Shown: positions 8,259-16,291 of the stretch, in pieces
Layout of the letters: each line of letters begins with the position of its first letter
Numbering within the stretch: the stretch's first letter is position 1
NCBI GenBank assembly: GCA_963664635.1
Contig: OY761542.1
Coordinates: forward strand, 2,170,001-2,234,000
From: VXNE01 sp963664635
GTDB lineage: Bacteria > Pseudomonadota > Gammaproteobacteria > Pseudomonadales > Azotimanducaceae
Length of the DNA stretch: 64,000 bases
Reading direction: 5' to 3'
The notes under the pieces: generated by a model
The model's database searches: none
Told to the model about the DNA's origin: nothing
Seen by the model: the letters and a program-made list of their open reading frames with translations, nothing else
Made by a program: the position numbers and the translations under genes

Positions 8259-9449
8259 ATGAGAACACCGGGGACTCTGATGGCGCTCGTCTTGCTGGTC
8301 GCTTGCGGCGCGCCGGAGGATCCCGCATCTCATGGCGCCGAATCGACGATGACCGTGGACGGCGTGACCGACACCGAGGTCGTCTTCGGCACCCACACCG
8401 ATCTCTCCGGTCCCATCGCCATCTGGGGCGTGGGGGTGGTGAACGGCGTGCGCATGCGTTTCGAGGACGCCAACGCCGCCGGCGGAGTCCACGGCCGGCA
8501 ACTGCGCTACATCGTGGAGGACACGCAGTACCAGGTGCCCCGGGCGATCCAGGCGGCCAACAAGCTGATCAACCGGGACAAGATCTTCGCCATGCTGCTG
8601 GCCGTCGGGACGCCGACGAACAACGCCGTCATGGCGCAGCAGTTCGAACAGGGCGTCCCGAACCTGTTCCCGGGCACCGGCGCCCGGTCGATGGTCGAGC
8701 CCTTCGAGAAGCTCATGTTCGCCCAGCACGGCATCTACTACGACGAGATGCGGGCCGCCGTGAAGTACTTCGTGGAGGAGCAGGGCAGGGAGACCGTCTG
8801 CGTCATGTACCAGGACACGGACTACGGCATCGAGATCCTGGAAGGCGTGCGGGACCAGACGGCGGCGATGGGCATCGAGATCGTCGAGACCTCGGCGCAC
8901 AAGCCCGACGCGACGGAGTTCACCGCGGCGATCCTGCGGCTGCGCAACGCCGACTGCGACCTCGTGCTGATGGGCACCGTGCATCGCGACACGATCCTGG
9001 TGCTGGACGCGGCGCGCAAGATGGGCTGGGACGACGTCGCCTGGGTGGGCAACAACGCCGCCTACGGCCAGGTGATCGCGGAACACGAGGCCGGCGAGGG
9101 GTACTACGCGTTCGTGCACATGGCCAGGCTCTACCCCGACGACGAGATGACGCCGGAGGTGCGGGCGTGGTTCGAGGGCTACGTCGAGCGTTTCGGCGAG
9201 GAGCCCGGACTCCCGGCGATGGAAGGCTGGCGCGGCGCCGACCTGGTCGTGCAGGCCCTGGAGATCGCGGGCCGCGACCTGACCCGCGAGAAGCTCGTCG
9301 CGGCGCTCGAGAGCATGCACGACGTGACCGACATGTTCGGGAACCACCTGTCCTTCGGCCCCGACGACCACAAGGGCGCCAGCGAGTCGACCCTGAGCGT
9401 AGTCCGGGACGGGCGCTGGGTGACGCTCGCGCAGCGCATCGGTTACTGA
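8259..9449 (+). CDS. LIV-type ABC transporter substrate-binding lipoprotein
   Basis: This 396-aa periplasmic-binding protein of the type I (LivK/Leu-Ile-Val) fold delivers substrate to the LivHMGF importer upstream. The signal peptide ends in a lipobox (LVLLVACGAP), so it is predicted to be lipid-anchored. The mature start shows TEVVFGTHTDLSGPIAIWGV, and the receptor ligand-binding-region motifs YIVEDTQYQVPRAIQAANKL and VMYQDTDYGIEI follow. The ATG at 8259 has GGGAGGAAAG just upstream. A longer frame beginning at 8145 would bury the signal peptide. The hicAB pair separates it from its partner genes, so it probably has its own promoter. Confidence 0.9.
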   Translation: MRTPGTLMALVLLVACGAPEDPASHGAESTMTVDGVTDTEVVFGTHTDLSGPIAIWGVGVVNGVRMRFEDANAAGGVHGRQLRYIVEDTQYQVPRAIQAANKLINRDKIFAMLLAVGTPTNNAVMAQQFEQGVPNLFPGTGARSMVEPFEKLMFAQHGIYYDEMRAAVKYFVEEQGRETVCVMYQDTDYGIEILEGVRDQTAAMGIEIVETSAHKPDATEFTAAILRLRNADCDLVLMGTVHRDTILVLDAARKMGWDDVAWVGNNAAYGQVIAEHEAGEGYYAFVHMARLYPDDEMTPEVRAWFEGYVERFGEEPGLPAMEGWRGADLVVQALEIAGRDLTREKLVAALESMHDVTDMFGNHLSFGPDDHKGASESTLSVVRDGRWVTLAQRIGY

Positions 9450-9471
9450 ACCGGGTGCGGAGCGTCTGGCG

Positions 9472-10026
9472 ATGGTGAATCGCCGCCGTGCGCTGGCCGG
9501 CGCGGGCGGGCTGATCGTCGCGGCGCCGGCGTTCGCGGTGAAGCCGCGGCGCATGAAGCCGCAGGAGGGGGACGTACTGGTCCACGCGTTCGGCGAGCGG
9601 GCCGGGACCCCCCTGGTCGCCGCGGCCGTCGGGGGGCATCCCGTGCAGGCGTTCGCGATGGATGTCGCCGCGGGCGTGGTGCGCGACGGGTCCCTCAACA
9701 ACCAGTTGCTGGTGGTGCGCGTGGCCGCGGAGGCGCTGTCGCCGAAGGCGGCGCGCTATGCCGTCGCCGAGGCCCCCGGCGCCGATCCGCTGCTGGTCTA
9801 CTCCGCCGCGTGCACCCACACCGGCTGCGAGATCAACGGCTGGCACGCGCAGGCACGCCGCCTGGTGTGTCCGTGCCACGGCTCCCAGTTCGACGTGGCC
9901 GATGCCGCGCGGGTCGTCGGCGGGCCGGCGCCGAGGCCCCTCGCCATGCTCCGTGTTAGGGTCGGCGATGGCGCGCTACACGTCGCGGGGGGATTCTCGC
10001 GGCGCGTGGGACCGGAGCCGCCCTGA
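9472..10026 (+). CDS. exported Rieske [2Fe-2S] protein
   Basis: This 184-aa protein has a twin-arginine-like N-terminus (MVNRRRALAGAGGLIVAAPA) ending near AFA, so it is predicted to be exported, probably folded, by Tat. The Rieske ligands are C114 and H116 in CTHTGC and C133 and H136 in CPCHGS. The extra cysteines C119 and C135 are those that form the stabilising disulfide in bc1-type Rieske proteins. It lies just upstream of a PQQ dehydrogenase, so it may pass electrons from that enzyme. No transmembrane anchor other than the signal is obvious. A role as an orphan electron carrier is inference. Confidence 0.85.
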   Translation: MVNRRRALAGAGGLIVAAPAFAVKPRRMKPQEGDVLVHAFGERAGTPLVAAAVGGHPVQAFAMDVAAGVVRDGSLNNQLLVVRVAAEALSPKAARYAVAEAPGADPLLVYSAACTHTGCEINGWHAQARRLVCPCHGSQFDVADAARVVGGPAPRPLAMLRVRVGDGALHVAGGFSRRVGPEPP

Positions 10027-10037
10027 CGGGTCGGGGT

Positions 10038-10099
10038 TTGCACGCGAGAAGGGCTTGCACGGGAGCAGCGTTGCACCGGAGAAGGTTGCACGGGAGAAA
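10038..10099 (+). repeat. four imperfect 14-nt direct repeats in the PQQ dehydrogenase leader
   Basis: Copies lie at 10038-10051 (TTGCACGCGAGAAG), 10055-10068 (TTGCACGGGAGCAG), 10071-10084 (TTGCACCGGAGAAG) and 10086-10099 (TTGCACGGGAGAAA), spaced 15-17 nt apart. The last copy supplies the purine-rich stretch directly before the ATG at 10105. Each copy therefore contains a GGAG-like ribosome-binding core, which is unusual. Confidence 0.75.
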
Positions 10100-10104
10100 A
10101 GAAG

Positions 10105-11799
10105 ATGCGAAGTTGGGCACTCGTCGCTTGCGTGGTTGGGGCCTGGGGACCGTTCGCGACGGCCGTGGAGTATTCGCCGGTCACCGACGCGCGCCTTGCC
10201 GAGCCGGAACCGGGCAACTGGCTCATGTACCGGCGCACGTACGACTCCCACGGCTACAGCCCCCTCGACGAGATCGACACGGACAACGTCCACGGCCTCA
10301 AACCCCTCTGGACGTTCTCCACGGGACTGCGGGAAGGCCACCAGGCGCCGCCGGTCGTGAACGACGGGGTGATGTTCGTCACCACGCCCCATAACCACGT
10401 GCTGGCCCTGGACGCCGCATCCGGAGACCTCCTCTGGCGCTACCAGCGCGACCTGCCGGAAGACCTCTCCCAGATGCATCCCACCAACCGGGGCGTCGGG
10501 CTGCACGGCAACCTCGTGTACATGGCGACGGCCGACTGCTTCCTGGTCGCGCTCGACGCGCGCACGGGGGAGGTCGTGTGGGAGGCCGAGGTCGAGGACT
10601 ACGGCACGGGCTACTACATGACCCTCGCGCCCCTGGTCGCCAAGGGCAGGGTGATGGTCGGGGTCTCCGGCGGCGAGTTCGGCATCCGCGGCTTCGTGGC
10701 GGCGTTCGACGCCGCGACCGGGGCGCCGGCCTGGAAGACGTACACGATCCCCGCTCCCGGAGAACCCGGCAGCGAGTCCTGGAGCGGGGACTCCTGGAAG
10801 ACCGGCGGCGTGCCCGTCTGGCTCACGGGCAGTTACGACTCGGCCACCGGCATCTCGTACTGGGGCACCGGGAACGGGGGACCCTGGACCGGGGATGTCC
10901 GCCCCGGGGACAATCTCTACGCGACGTCGGTCCTGGCGCTCGACGTGGAGACCGGCGCGCTCACCGGCCATCACCAGTACCACTGGAACGACTCCTGGGA
11001 CTGGGACGAGGTGTCCGCGCCGCTCCTGATCGACTTCATGCGGGGCGACCGCACGATCCCGGGCCTCGTGCACGCGGGCCGCAACGGTTACCTGTGGTTC
11101 TTGGAGCGCGAACCGGACGGCATCGGTTTCGTGGACGCGAAGCCGTACGTGCGCCAGGACGTCTTCACCGGGCTCGACCCGGAGACGGGCCGGCCGTCCT
11201 ACGAAGAGTCTAAGAAACCCGCCGTCGGCCGGGGCGCGACGTTCTGCCCGTCGCTGTGGGGCGGCAAGGACTGGCCGCCGGCCGCGTTCTCGCCGCGCAC
11301 GCGGCTCCTCTACATCCCTGCCAACGACAACATGTGCGGCCACATGGTGGGCGCGGCGGAGGAGTACCGGCCGGGCCGCACGTTCATGGGCAACGACGCG
11401 GACGAGGCCCAGATCGTCATCGACGCGGGCGTCACGTCCCTCGGGGAGCTGCAGGCCTGGAACGTCGACACGTTCGAGGAGGCCTGGAGCGTGCCTTTCG
11501 AGAGCCACAACTGGGGCCCGGTGCTCGCCACCGCGGGCGACCTGGTGTTCCTGGGCGGCACCAACGACCGCTACTTCCGCGCGTTCGACGCCCGGAGCGG
11601 CAAGCTGCTGTGGCGGCAGCGGACCAACTCGGGCGTCACCGGCGTGCCCGTGTCGTACGAGGTGGACGGCCGCCAGTACATCGCGGTGGTGTCGGGCTGG
11701 GGCGTCGACGCGGAGCGGCTGCAGGACTGGCTGCGCCGGCTAGGCCGCTCGGATACGGTGGTGCCGCAGGGCGGCGTGCTGTGGGTCTTTGGGCTGTAG
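10105..11799 (+). CDS. PQQ-dependent dehydrogenase, probable lanthanide-type
   Basis: This 564-aa exported eight-bladed beta-propeller quinoprotein would oxidise an alcohol in the periplasm. An N-terminal signal (MRSWALVACVVGAWGPFATA) is present. Propeller W-motifs such as ALDAASGDLLWRYQ, ALDARTGEVVWEAEV and AFDARSGKLLWRQ recur. The active-site segment HWNDSWDWDEVSAP places the catalytic Asp at D299 and a second Asp at D301. In XoxF/ExaF-type enzymes an Asp two residues after the catalytic Asp marks lanthanide rather than calcium use. No adjacent Cys-Cys pair and no CxxCH haem motif is present, so it is not a quinohaemoprotein and would need an outside electron acceptor, perhaps the Rieske protein. 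Confidence 0.88.
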   Translation: MRSWALVACVVGAWGPFATAVEYSPVTDARLAEPEPGNWLMYRRTYDSHGYSPLDEIDTDNVHGLKPLWTFSTGLREGHQAPPVVNDGVMFVTTPHNHVLALDAASGDLLWRYQRDLPEDLSQMHPTNRGVGLHGNLVYMATADCFLVALDARTGEVVWEAEVEDYGTGYYMTLAPLVAKGRVMVGVSGGEFGIRGFVAAFDAATGAPAWKTYTIPAPGEPGSESWSGDSWKTGGVPVWLTGSYDSATGISYWGTGNGGPWTGDVRPGDNLYATSVLALDVETGALTGHHQYHWNDSWDWDEVSAPLLIDFMRGDRTIPGLVHAGRNGYLWFLEREPDGIGFVDAKPYVRQDVFTGLDPETGRPSYEESKKPAVGRGATFCPSLWGGKDWPPAAFSPRTRLLYIPANDNMCGHMVGAAEEYRPGRTFMGNDADEAQIVIDAGVTSLGELQAWNVDTFEEAWSVPFESHNWGPVLATAGDLVFLGGTNDRYFRAFDARSGKLLWRQRTNSGVTGVPVSYEVDGRQYIAVVSGWGVDAERLQDWLRRLGRSDTVVPQGGVLWVFGL

Positions 11800-11883
11800 C
11801 CGGGCGCGAACACGCCATCGCCCCGGGGGAGCGCGGGGGTTTGCCCCTCTCACAAGGCAATAGGCGGGGGACCGGTACACTGG

Positions 11884-11913
11884 CTGCGGGAACGCCACGG
11901 GGCGTTCCCGCAG
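11884..11913. promoter_or_regulatory. 13-bp perfect hairpin in the leader of the DUF3604 gene
   Basis: CTGCGGGAACGCC (11884-11896), loop ACGG, and GGCGTTCCCGCAG (11901-11913) form a perfect 13-bp stem. It ends 23 nt before the ATG at 11937 and lies 85 nt after the PQQ dehydrogenase stop. There is no T-run after it, so it is either a rho-type 3'-end stabiliser for the upstream gene or a leader structure of the downstream gene. Confidence 0.55.
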
Positions 11914-11936
11914 GGACCGACCATTGGGAGGGGCAG

Positions 11937-13832
11937 ATGAAACGCAGGGCTCTGTTGCTGGCGGCGGTGCTGACGGGCGCCATCTCCCTGTCGGTCTCGT
12001 GCAGCCAGGAAGCGGAGGACACCACGCCGGTGCCTGCGGACGCCGCCGCCGAGCCGGAGGTCCCACGGGAAATCGAACGCTACCCGCTACGGCGCGCGTT
12101 CTTCGGCGATCTCCACGTGCACACGAGCCTGTCCACCGACGCCTACGGCGGCGGCAACCGCGTCGGTCCGCGGGATGCCTACCGGTTCGCGCGGGGTGAG
12201 CCGCTGGAGTTGCCGAACGGGGTCGAGGCCCGTCTGGCGACGCCGCTCGACTTCGTGGCGCTGACGGACCACGCCGAGGGGTTCGACGCGATCCATGCCT
12301 GCTCGGCGGGCGGGCCGCTGGACGGCTCGGACCTGTGCGCGCAGCTGGGCGGGGCCGGGGACGCGGAGGAGCGTTTCCGGTCGGGTTTCGCGCGTGGCGT
12401 GCTCCGGCCGGCGGCGCGGCTGCCGGGCGTGTGTCCGGACGGCGAGGCCACGTGCCTCGAGTACGCGCGCTCGACCTGGGAGCGCGTGCAGGAGGCGGCC
12501 AACGAGGCCGACGACCCGGGCGCGTTCACGGCCCTCATCGGATACGAGTTCACGCCGCTGCTGCCGCAGTTCGGCATGCTGCACCGGAACGTCGTCTTCC
12601 GGGGAGAGGAGGTGATCCCGCACGCGGTCTCTTCGATGGACGTGCGCAACCAGGCGGAGTTCTTCGCGCGGCTCGACGCCGGCTGCACGCCCCCGTGCCG
12701 CCTGCTGACGATTCCGCACAACACGAACTTCTCCTGGGGCTTGGCCTTTTCCCGCAATGACGAAGACGGCACGCCCTACGCGGAGGCGGACCTCGAACGG
12801 ATCGTGCGCATGGACCGGCTGGTGGAGGTGACCCAGATCAAGGGCAACTCCGAGTGCCAGGTCGGGGTCGGCACCACGGACGAGGACTGCGACTTCGGCG
12901 TCCTCTTCCCGGTCTGCGAGGAGGGTCGGACCGGGCGGTGCGCGACCGAGACGTCGTTCGTCCGGAACGCCCTGCTCGATGGCATCCAGCTTGCCGGCGA
13001 AGGCCGCCCGAACCGGTTCCGCTACGGCATGATCGGTTCGACGGACACCCACGCCTCGGACCCTGGCAACGCCGTCGGTACCGTGCCGGCCACCTTCGCG
13101 CCGGCGCTCGGCGCCGCCCCTGCCGTGCGCCAGGCGCTCGCGGCGTCGCACGTCGTGATCGGCGCCTTCCGGCGCGTGAACCTGGGCGGCCTGGCGGGTG
13201 TCTGGGCGGAAGCGAATACCCGGGCGGACCTGTTCGATGCGCTGGAGCGGCGCGAGGCGTTCGCCACCAGCGGCTCGCGGCTGCGGATCCGGTTCTTCGC
13301 CGGCGATCTGCCCGCGGAGATGGGCAACGGGGAGGATCAGTTGGCCGCGGCCTACGCCGGCGGCGTGCCCATGGGGGGCGAGTTGGCGGGTGTCGCGGAA
13401 CCATCGTTCTGGGTCTGGGCGATGTCCGATCCGGACGGACCGCTACTCGACCGCATCCAGGTCGTGAAGGGCTGGGTCGAGGAGGGGCTTGCCCCTCGGG
13501 AAGAGCCCATGCAACGCGTCCGGGATGTCGCCTGTTCCGGGGGCCGGGAGCCCGGCGAGGACGGCAAGTGCCCACCGACCGCGGCCACGGTCGACCTCGA
13601 GACCTGCGAACGCGACGACCCGGCCGGGGCCGCGGAGCTGCAGGCACGCTTCACGGACCCGGATTACTCCGCGGACCGGCATGCCTTCTACTACGTCCGG
13701 GTGCTGGAGAACCCGACCTGCCGGTGGCCGACGCACCTGGCTCGGAGCGCGGACGTGGACCTGCCCGAGGACGTGCCCCCCACCGAGCAGCACCGCGGCT
13801 GGTCCTCGCCGATCTGGGTGCGGCCGGAGTAA
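11937..13832 (+). CDS. DUF3604-domain lipoprotein
   Basis: This 631-aa protein has a lipoprotein signal (TGAISLSVSCSQ). The body is DUF3604, a family related to PHP-type metal-dependent hydrolases. The N-terminal metal-site motif is FFGDLHVHTSLSTDAYGGGN, followed by LDFVALTDHAEGFD, and a later GMIGSTDTHASDPGN, with His and Asp spacing typical of PHP active sites. The substrate is unknown. GGGAGGGGCAG precedes the ATG. It follows the PQQ dehydrogenase, with a 13-bp hairpin between them. Many marine and symbiont genomes carry DUF3604 beside sulfatases, and one lies at 27996-29345, but no link between the two is shown. Confidence 0.85.
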   Translation: MKRRALLLAAVLTGAISLSVSCSQEAEDTTPVPADAAAEPEVPREIERYPLRRAFFGDLHVHTSLSTDAYGGGNRVGPRDAYRFARGEPLELPNGVEARLATPLDFVALTDHAEGFDAIHACSAGGPLDGSDLCAQLGGAGDAEERFRSGFARGVLRPAARLPGVCPDGEATCLEYARSTWERVQEAANEADDPGAFTALIGYEFTPLLPQFGMLHRNVVFRGEEVIPHAVSSMDVRNQAEFFARLDAGCTPPCRLLTIPHNTNFSWGLAFSRNDEDGTPYAEADLERIVRMDRLVEVTQIKGNSECQVGVGTTDEDCDFGVLFPVCEEGRTGRCATETSFVRNALLDGIQLAGEGRPNRFRYGMIGSTDTHASDPGNAVGTVPATFAPALGAAPAVRQALAASHVVIGAFRRVNLGGLAGVWAEANTRADLFDALERREAFATSGSRLRIRFFAGDLPAEMGNGEDQLAAAYAGGVPMGGELAGVAEPSFWVWAMSDPDGPLLDRIQVVKGWVEEGLAPREEPMQRVRDVACSGGREPGEDGKCPPTAATVDLETCERDDPAGAAELQARFTDPDYSADRHAFYYVRVLENPTCRWPTHLARSADVDLPEDVPPTEQHRGWSSPIWVRPE

Positions 13833-13855
13833 CCGAGGGGGCAGGGAATCGGCTC

Positions 13856-15148
13856 GTGGCAAAGATCGAAGGAATCCGGATCAAGGGCTACCGCGCTCTG
13901 CGGGATATCACATTGGGGAAACTCTGGAACACTCAACAAGTCAGACCCCTGAGCCCGATGACCGCGGTGATTGGCAAGAACGGCGTCGGCAAGAGCAGCC
14001 TGTTCGACGCCTTCGGGTTCCTTGCCGACTGCCTGAAGTTCGGTGTCGAGGAAGCCTGCGACGCGCAGGGACGCGGCGGATTCCAGCGCATCAGGTCGCA
14101 GGGCAGCGACGGCTCCATCGAGTTCTCGCTCTACTACCGTGAAACGCCGAGCAGTCGCCCGATCACGTATGAGATCGCCATCGACGAGGACTCGTCCGGG
14201 CGGCCCTACGTTCTGAGCGAACGTCTTCGGCAGCGACGTCGTCACCAAAGGTGGGGCCGGCCGTACTCCTTTCTCATGTTGAACTACGGCAGAGGGGTGG
14301 TGTGGAAAGGGGACGCGGCAGGCAGGCAACTCGATGAGGCCGGGGCGACGGTCGACGCGCAACAGCTGATCGACGAAGCGGCGGCCGAGCCGGCCACGGA
14401 GGAGAGGGCCGAAGCAGAGATCGTCGAGCTCGACGACAACCGCCGGCTGGGTCTTGCGACCCTCGGGGTACTGAAGCAGCACCCCAGGATTTCGTCCTTG
14501 CGCCGCTTTGTGGAGGGCTGGTACCTGAGCTACTTCACCCCCGATGCCGCACGCAGCCTTCCTTTGGCCGGACCTCAACGCCGACTGAACATCCACGGGG
14601 ACAACCTCGGCAACGTGGTGCAGTTCATGGAACGGGAGGAGCCCCGGAAGTTCGAGAGCATCCTCGCGCGCATTGCCGAACGAGTTCCGGGAATAGACAC
14701 GATCGCCACGCACGTGAGCCCGGATGGGCGTTTGCTGCTCCAGTTCAACGACAGGGGATTCGACGACGCGTTCTACGCACGGCAGATGTCGGACGGCACG
14801 TTGAAGCTGTTCGCTTATCTGCTGATGCTGGAAGATCCGCACCCCCCTCCCTTCATGTGTATCGAAGAGCCGGAGAACGGTCTCTACCACCGGCTGTTGG
14901 AGATCTTGGCGTCGGAGTTCCGGGCCCACGCCACTGGAGGAAGACGCTCGCCACAGATTTTCGTCACGACCCACCAACCTTACTTCGTGGATGCACTCGA
15001 TCCCGAAGAGACCTGGATATTGGACAAGGAAGACGATGGCTTTTCCTCGATTCGTCGAGCCAGCGACGACCCCATTGTGCGGAGCATGGTGAAGGAAGGG
15101 TTGGGACTCGGCGGCCTTTGGTACAGCGACTATCTCGACGCCCGCTAA
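13856..15148 (+). CDS. AAA15/OLD-like ATPase, candidate defence protein
   Basis: This 430-aa SMC/ABC-like P-loop ATPase has Walker A GKNGVGKSS (G40-S48), a signature-like QMSDGTLKLFAYLLML, Walker B MCIEEPENGLYHRLLE and the switch FVTTHQPYFVDAL. The GTG start at 13856 is chosen because the N-terminal KIEGIRIKGYRALRDI strand is complete. The next in-frame ATG falls in the Walker A strand. It is followed after 9 nt by a TOPRIM-like protein. AAA15 ATPase plus TOPRIM pairs occur in anti-phage systems such as PARIS (AriA/AriB), and OLD nucleases fuse the same two parts. This pair resembles that design but is not identical to any system I can name. Its GC content is lower than the flanking genes. 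Confidence 0.8.
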   Translation: MAKIEGIRIKGYRALRDITLGKLWNTQQVRPLSPMTAVIGKNGVGKSSLFDAFGFLADCLKFGVEEACDAQGRGGFQRIRSQGSDGSIEFSLYYRETPSSRPITYEIAIDEDSSGRPYVLSERLRQRRRHQRWGRPYSFLMLNYGRGVVWKGDAAGRQLDEAGATVDAQQLIDEAAAEPATEERAEAEIVELDDNRRLGLATLGVLKQHPRISSLRRFVEGWYLSYFTPDAARSLPLAGPQRRLNIHGDNLGNVVQFMEREEPRKFESILARIAERVPGIDTIATHVSPDGRLLLQFNDRGFDDAFYARQMSDGTLKLFAYLLMLEDPHPPPFMCIEEPENGLYHRLLEILASEFRAHATGGRRSPQIFVTTHQPYFVDALDPEETWILDKEDDGFSSIRRASDDPIVRSMVKEGLGLGGLWYSDYLDAR

Positions 15149-15157
15149 GCCTGGACG

Positions 15158-15829
15158 ATGCACTTCGAGGTATTGGTGGAGGACCAGTCGGGTTGCGCGG
15201 CGCTCGACATCCTTCTGGAGAAGATGCTTGGCCGCAACCACGGCGACCACTCATGGAGGACGCACGCGTACAAAGGCCTCGGACACATTCCAAGGAACCT
15301 GCACGCGTCCCGGGACCCGTCGAGGCGATTGTTGCTGAGCCGGTTGCCGGAGCTGATAAGGGGTTACGGCAATAGCCTGGGAAGCGATTCCTCGGTGATT
15401 GTGGTGGTCGATCTGGATGATCGGGACTGCACGGCGTTCAAGAACGAGTTGCTGGATATCGTGAGAGCTTGCGACCCCAGACCCACGGTACTGTTCAGGA
15501 TTGCCATAGAGGAAAGCGAGGCTTGGCTGTTGGGAGACCAGGTGGCGGTGAAGGCAGCGTATCCCCGTGCCAGAGAGCCGGTCTTGAGTCGATATCTTCA
15601 GGACAGCATCTGCGGAACATGGGAAGTGCTCGCGGACGCGGTGCATCCAGGGGGCTCGGCGGACCTGAAGAAGCTGGGCTGGGGGCGGACGGGAGCGGCG
15701 AAACGCGAGTGGGCGACGAGGATCGCGCCGCACATGGATCCCGATCGCAACATCTCGAAGAGCTTCCAGGTCTTCCGCGACGGCGTCAGGCACCTCGCGG
15801 GCGTCGCGCAGACCGGAGGTGGGCGGTAG
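15158..15829 (+). CDS. TOPRIM-like protein, DUF4276 type, partner of the AAA15 ATPase
   Basis: This 223-aa protein begins MHFEVLVEDQSGCAALDILL, with the E8 acidic strand end of a TOPRIM fold. It later has VIVVVDLDDRDC, the DxD pair expected for metal binding. AIEESEAWLLGD is a conserved segment of DUF4276-type proteins. The likely role is a metal-dependent nuclease or effector unleashed by the ATPase upstream, as with AriB or the OLD TOPRIM domain. Family assignment rests on these motifs, and function is inferred from the pair. The start has weak upstream ribosome-binding features. Confidence 0.7.
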   Translation: MHFEVLVEDQSGCAALDILLEKMLGRNHGDHSWRTHAYKGLGHIPRNLHASRDPSRRLLLSRLPELIRGYGNSLGSDSSVIVVVDLDDRDCTAFKNELLDIVRACDPRPTVLFRIAIEESEAWLLGDQVAVKAAYPRAREPVLSRYLQDSICGTWEVLADAVHPGGSADLKKLGWGRTGAAKREWATRIAPHMDPDRNISKSFQVFRDGVRHLAGVAQTGGGR

Positions 15830-15885
15830 CGCATCGCCGCGCTTGGCGCTATGGTCCCCCGATTGGCCTTGTTCGAGACACGCCC

Positions 15886-16245
15886 ATGGAACTCAACCAC
15901 ACCATCGTTCCCGCGCGCGACAAGGACGCCTCGGCACGCTTCTTCGCACGGATCATGGGGCTCGAGTACCAGGGACCGGCGGGACACTTCGCGCCGGTCC
16001 AGGTCAACGACGCGCTGACCATGGACTTCGACAACGCGACGGACTTCCAGCACCACCACTACGCCTTCAAGGTGAGCGATGCCGAGTTCGACGGCATCTT
16101 CTCGCGCATCGAGGTGGGCGAAGTGACGTACGGCTCGGGTCCGTTCTCCTGGGACGACGGGAAGATCAACACCCGCCACGGCGGTCGCGGATTTTACTGG
16201 CGCGACATCGACGGGCACCTGATGGAGGTGCTGACGCGGGGGTAG
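15886..16245 (+). CDS. VOC (glyoxalase/dioxygenase-like) family protein
   Basis: This 119-aa single vicinal-oxygen-chelate protein begins MELNHTIVPARDKDASARFF and ends GRGFYWRDIDGHLMEVLTRG, the usual betaalphabetabetabeta plan. Likely metal ligands are H5 near the start and the E of LMEVL near the end. Its reaction could be isomerisation, dioxygenation or epimerisation. The ATG at 15886 is chosen because the conserved N-terminal strand starts there. Confidence 0.85.
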   Translation: MELNHTIVPARDKDASARFFARIMGLEYQGPAGHFAPVQVNDALTMDFDNATDFQHHHYAFKVSDAEFDGIFSRIEVGEVTYGSGPFSWDDGKINTRHGGRGFYWRDIDGHLMEVLTRG

Positions 16246-16291
16246 CGGGGACCCTTGATGGGGTCGCGTCGGGACGGACCAAGCCCGTCTC

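Noticed and set aside
10105..11799. quinohaemoprotein with cytochrome c domain
   Set aside because: There is no CxxCH motif anywhere in the 564 aa, and the length fits a propeller alone.
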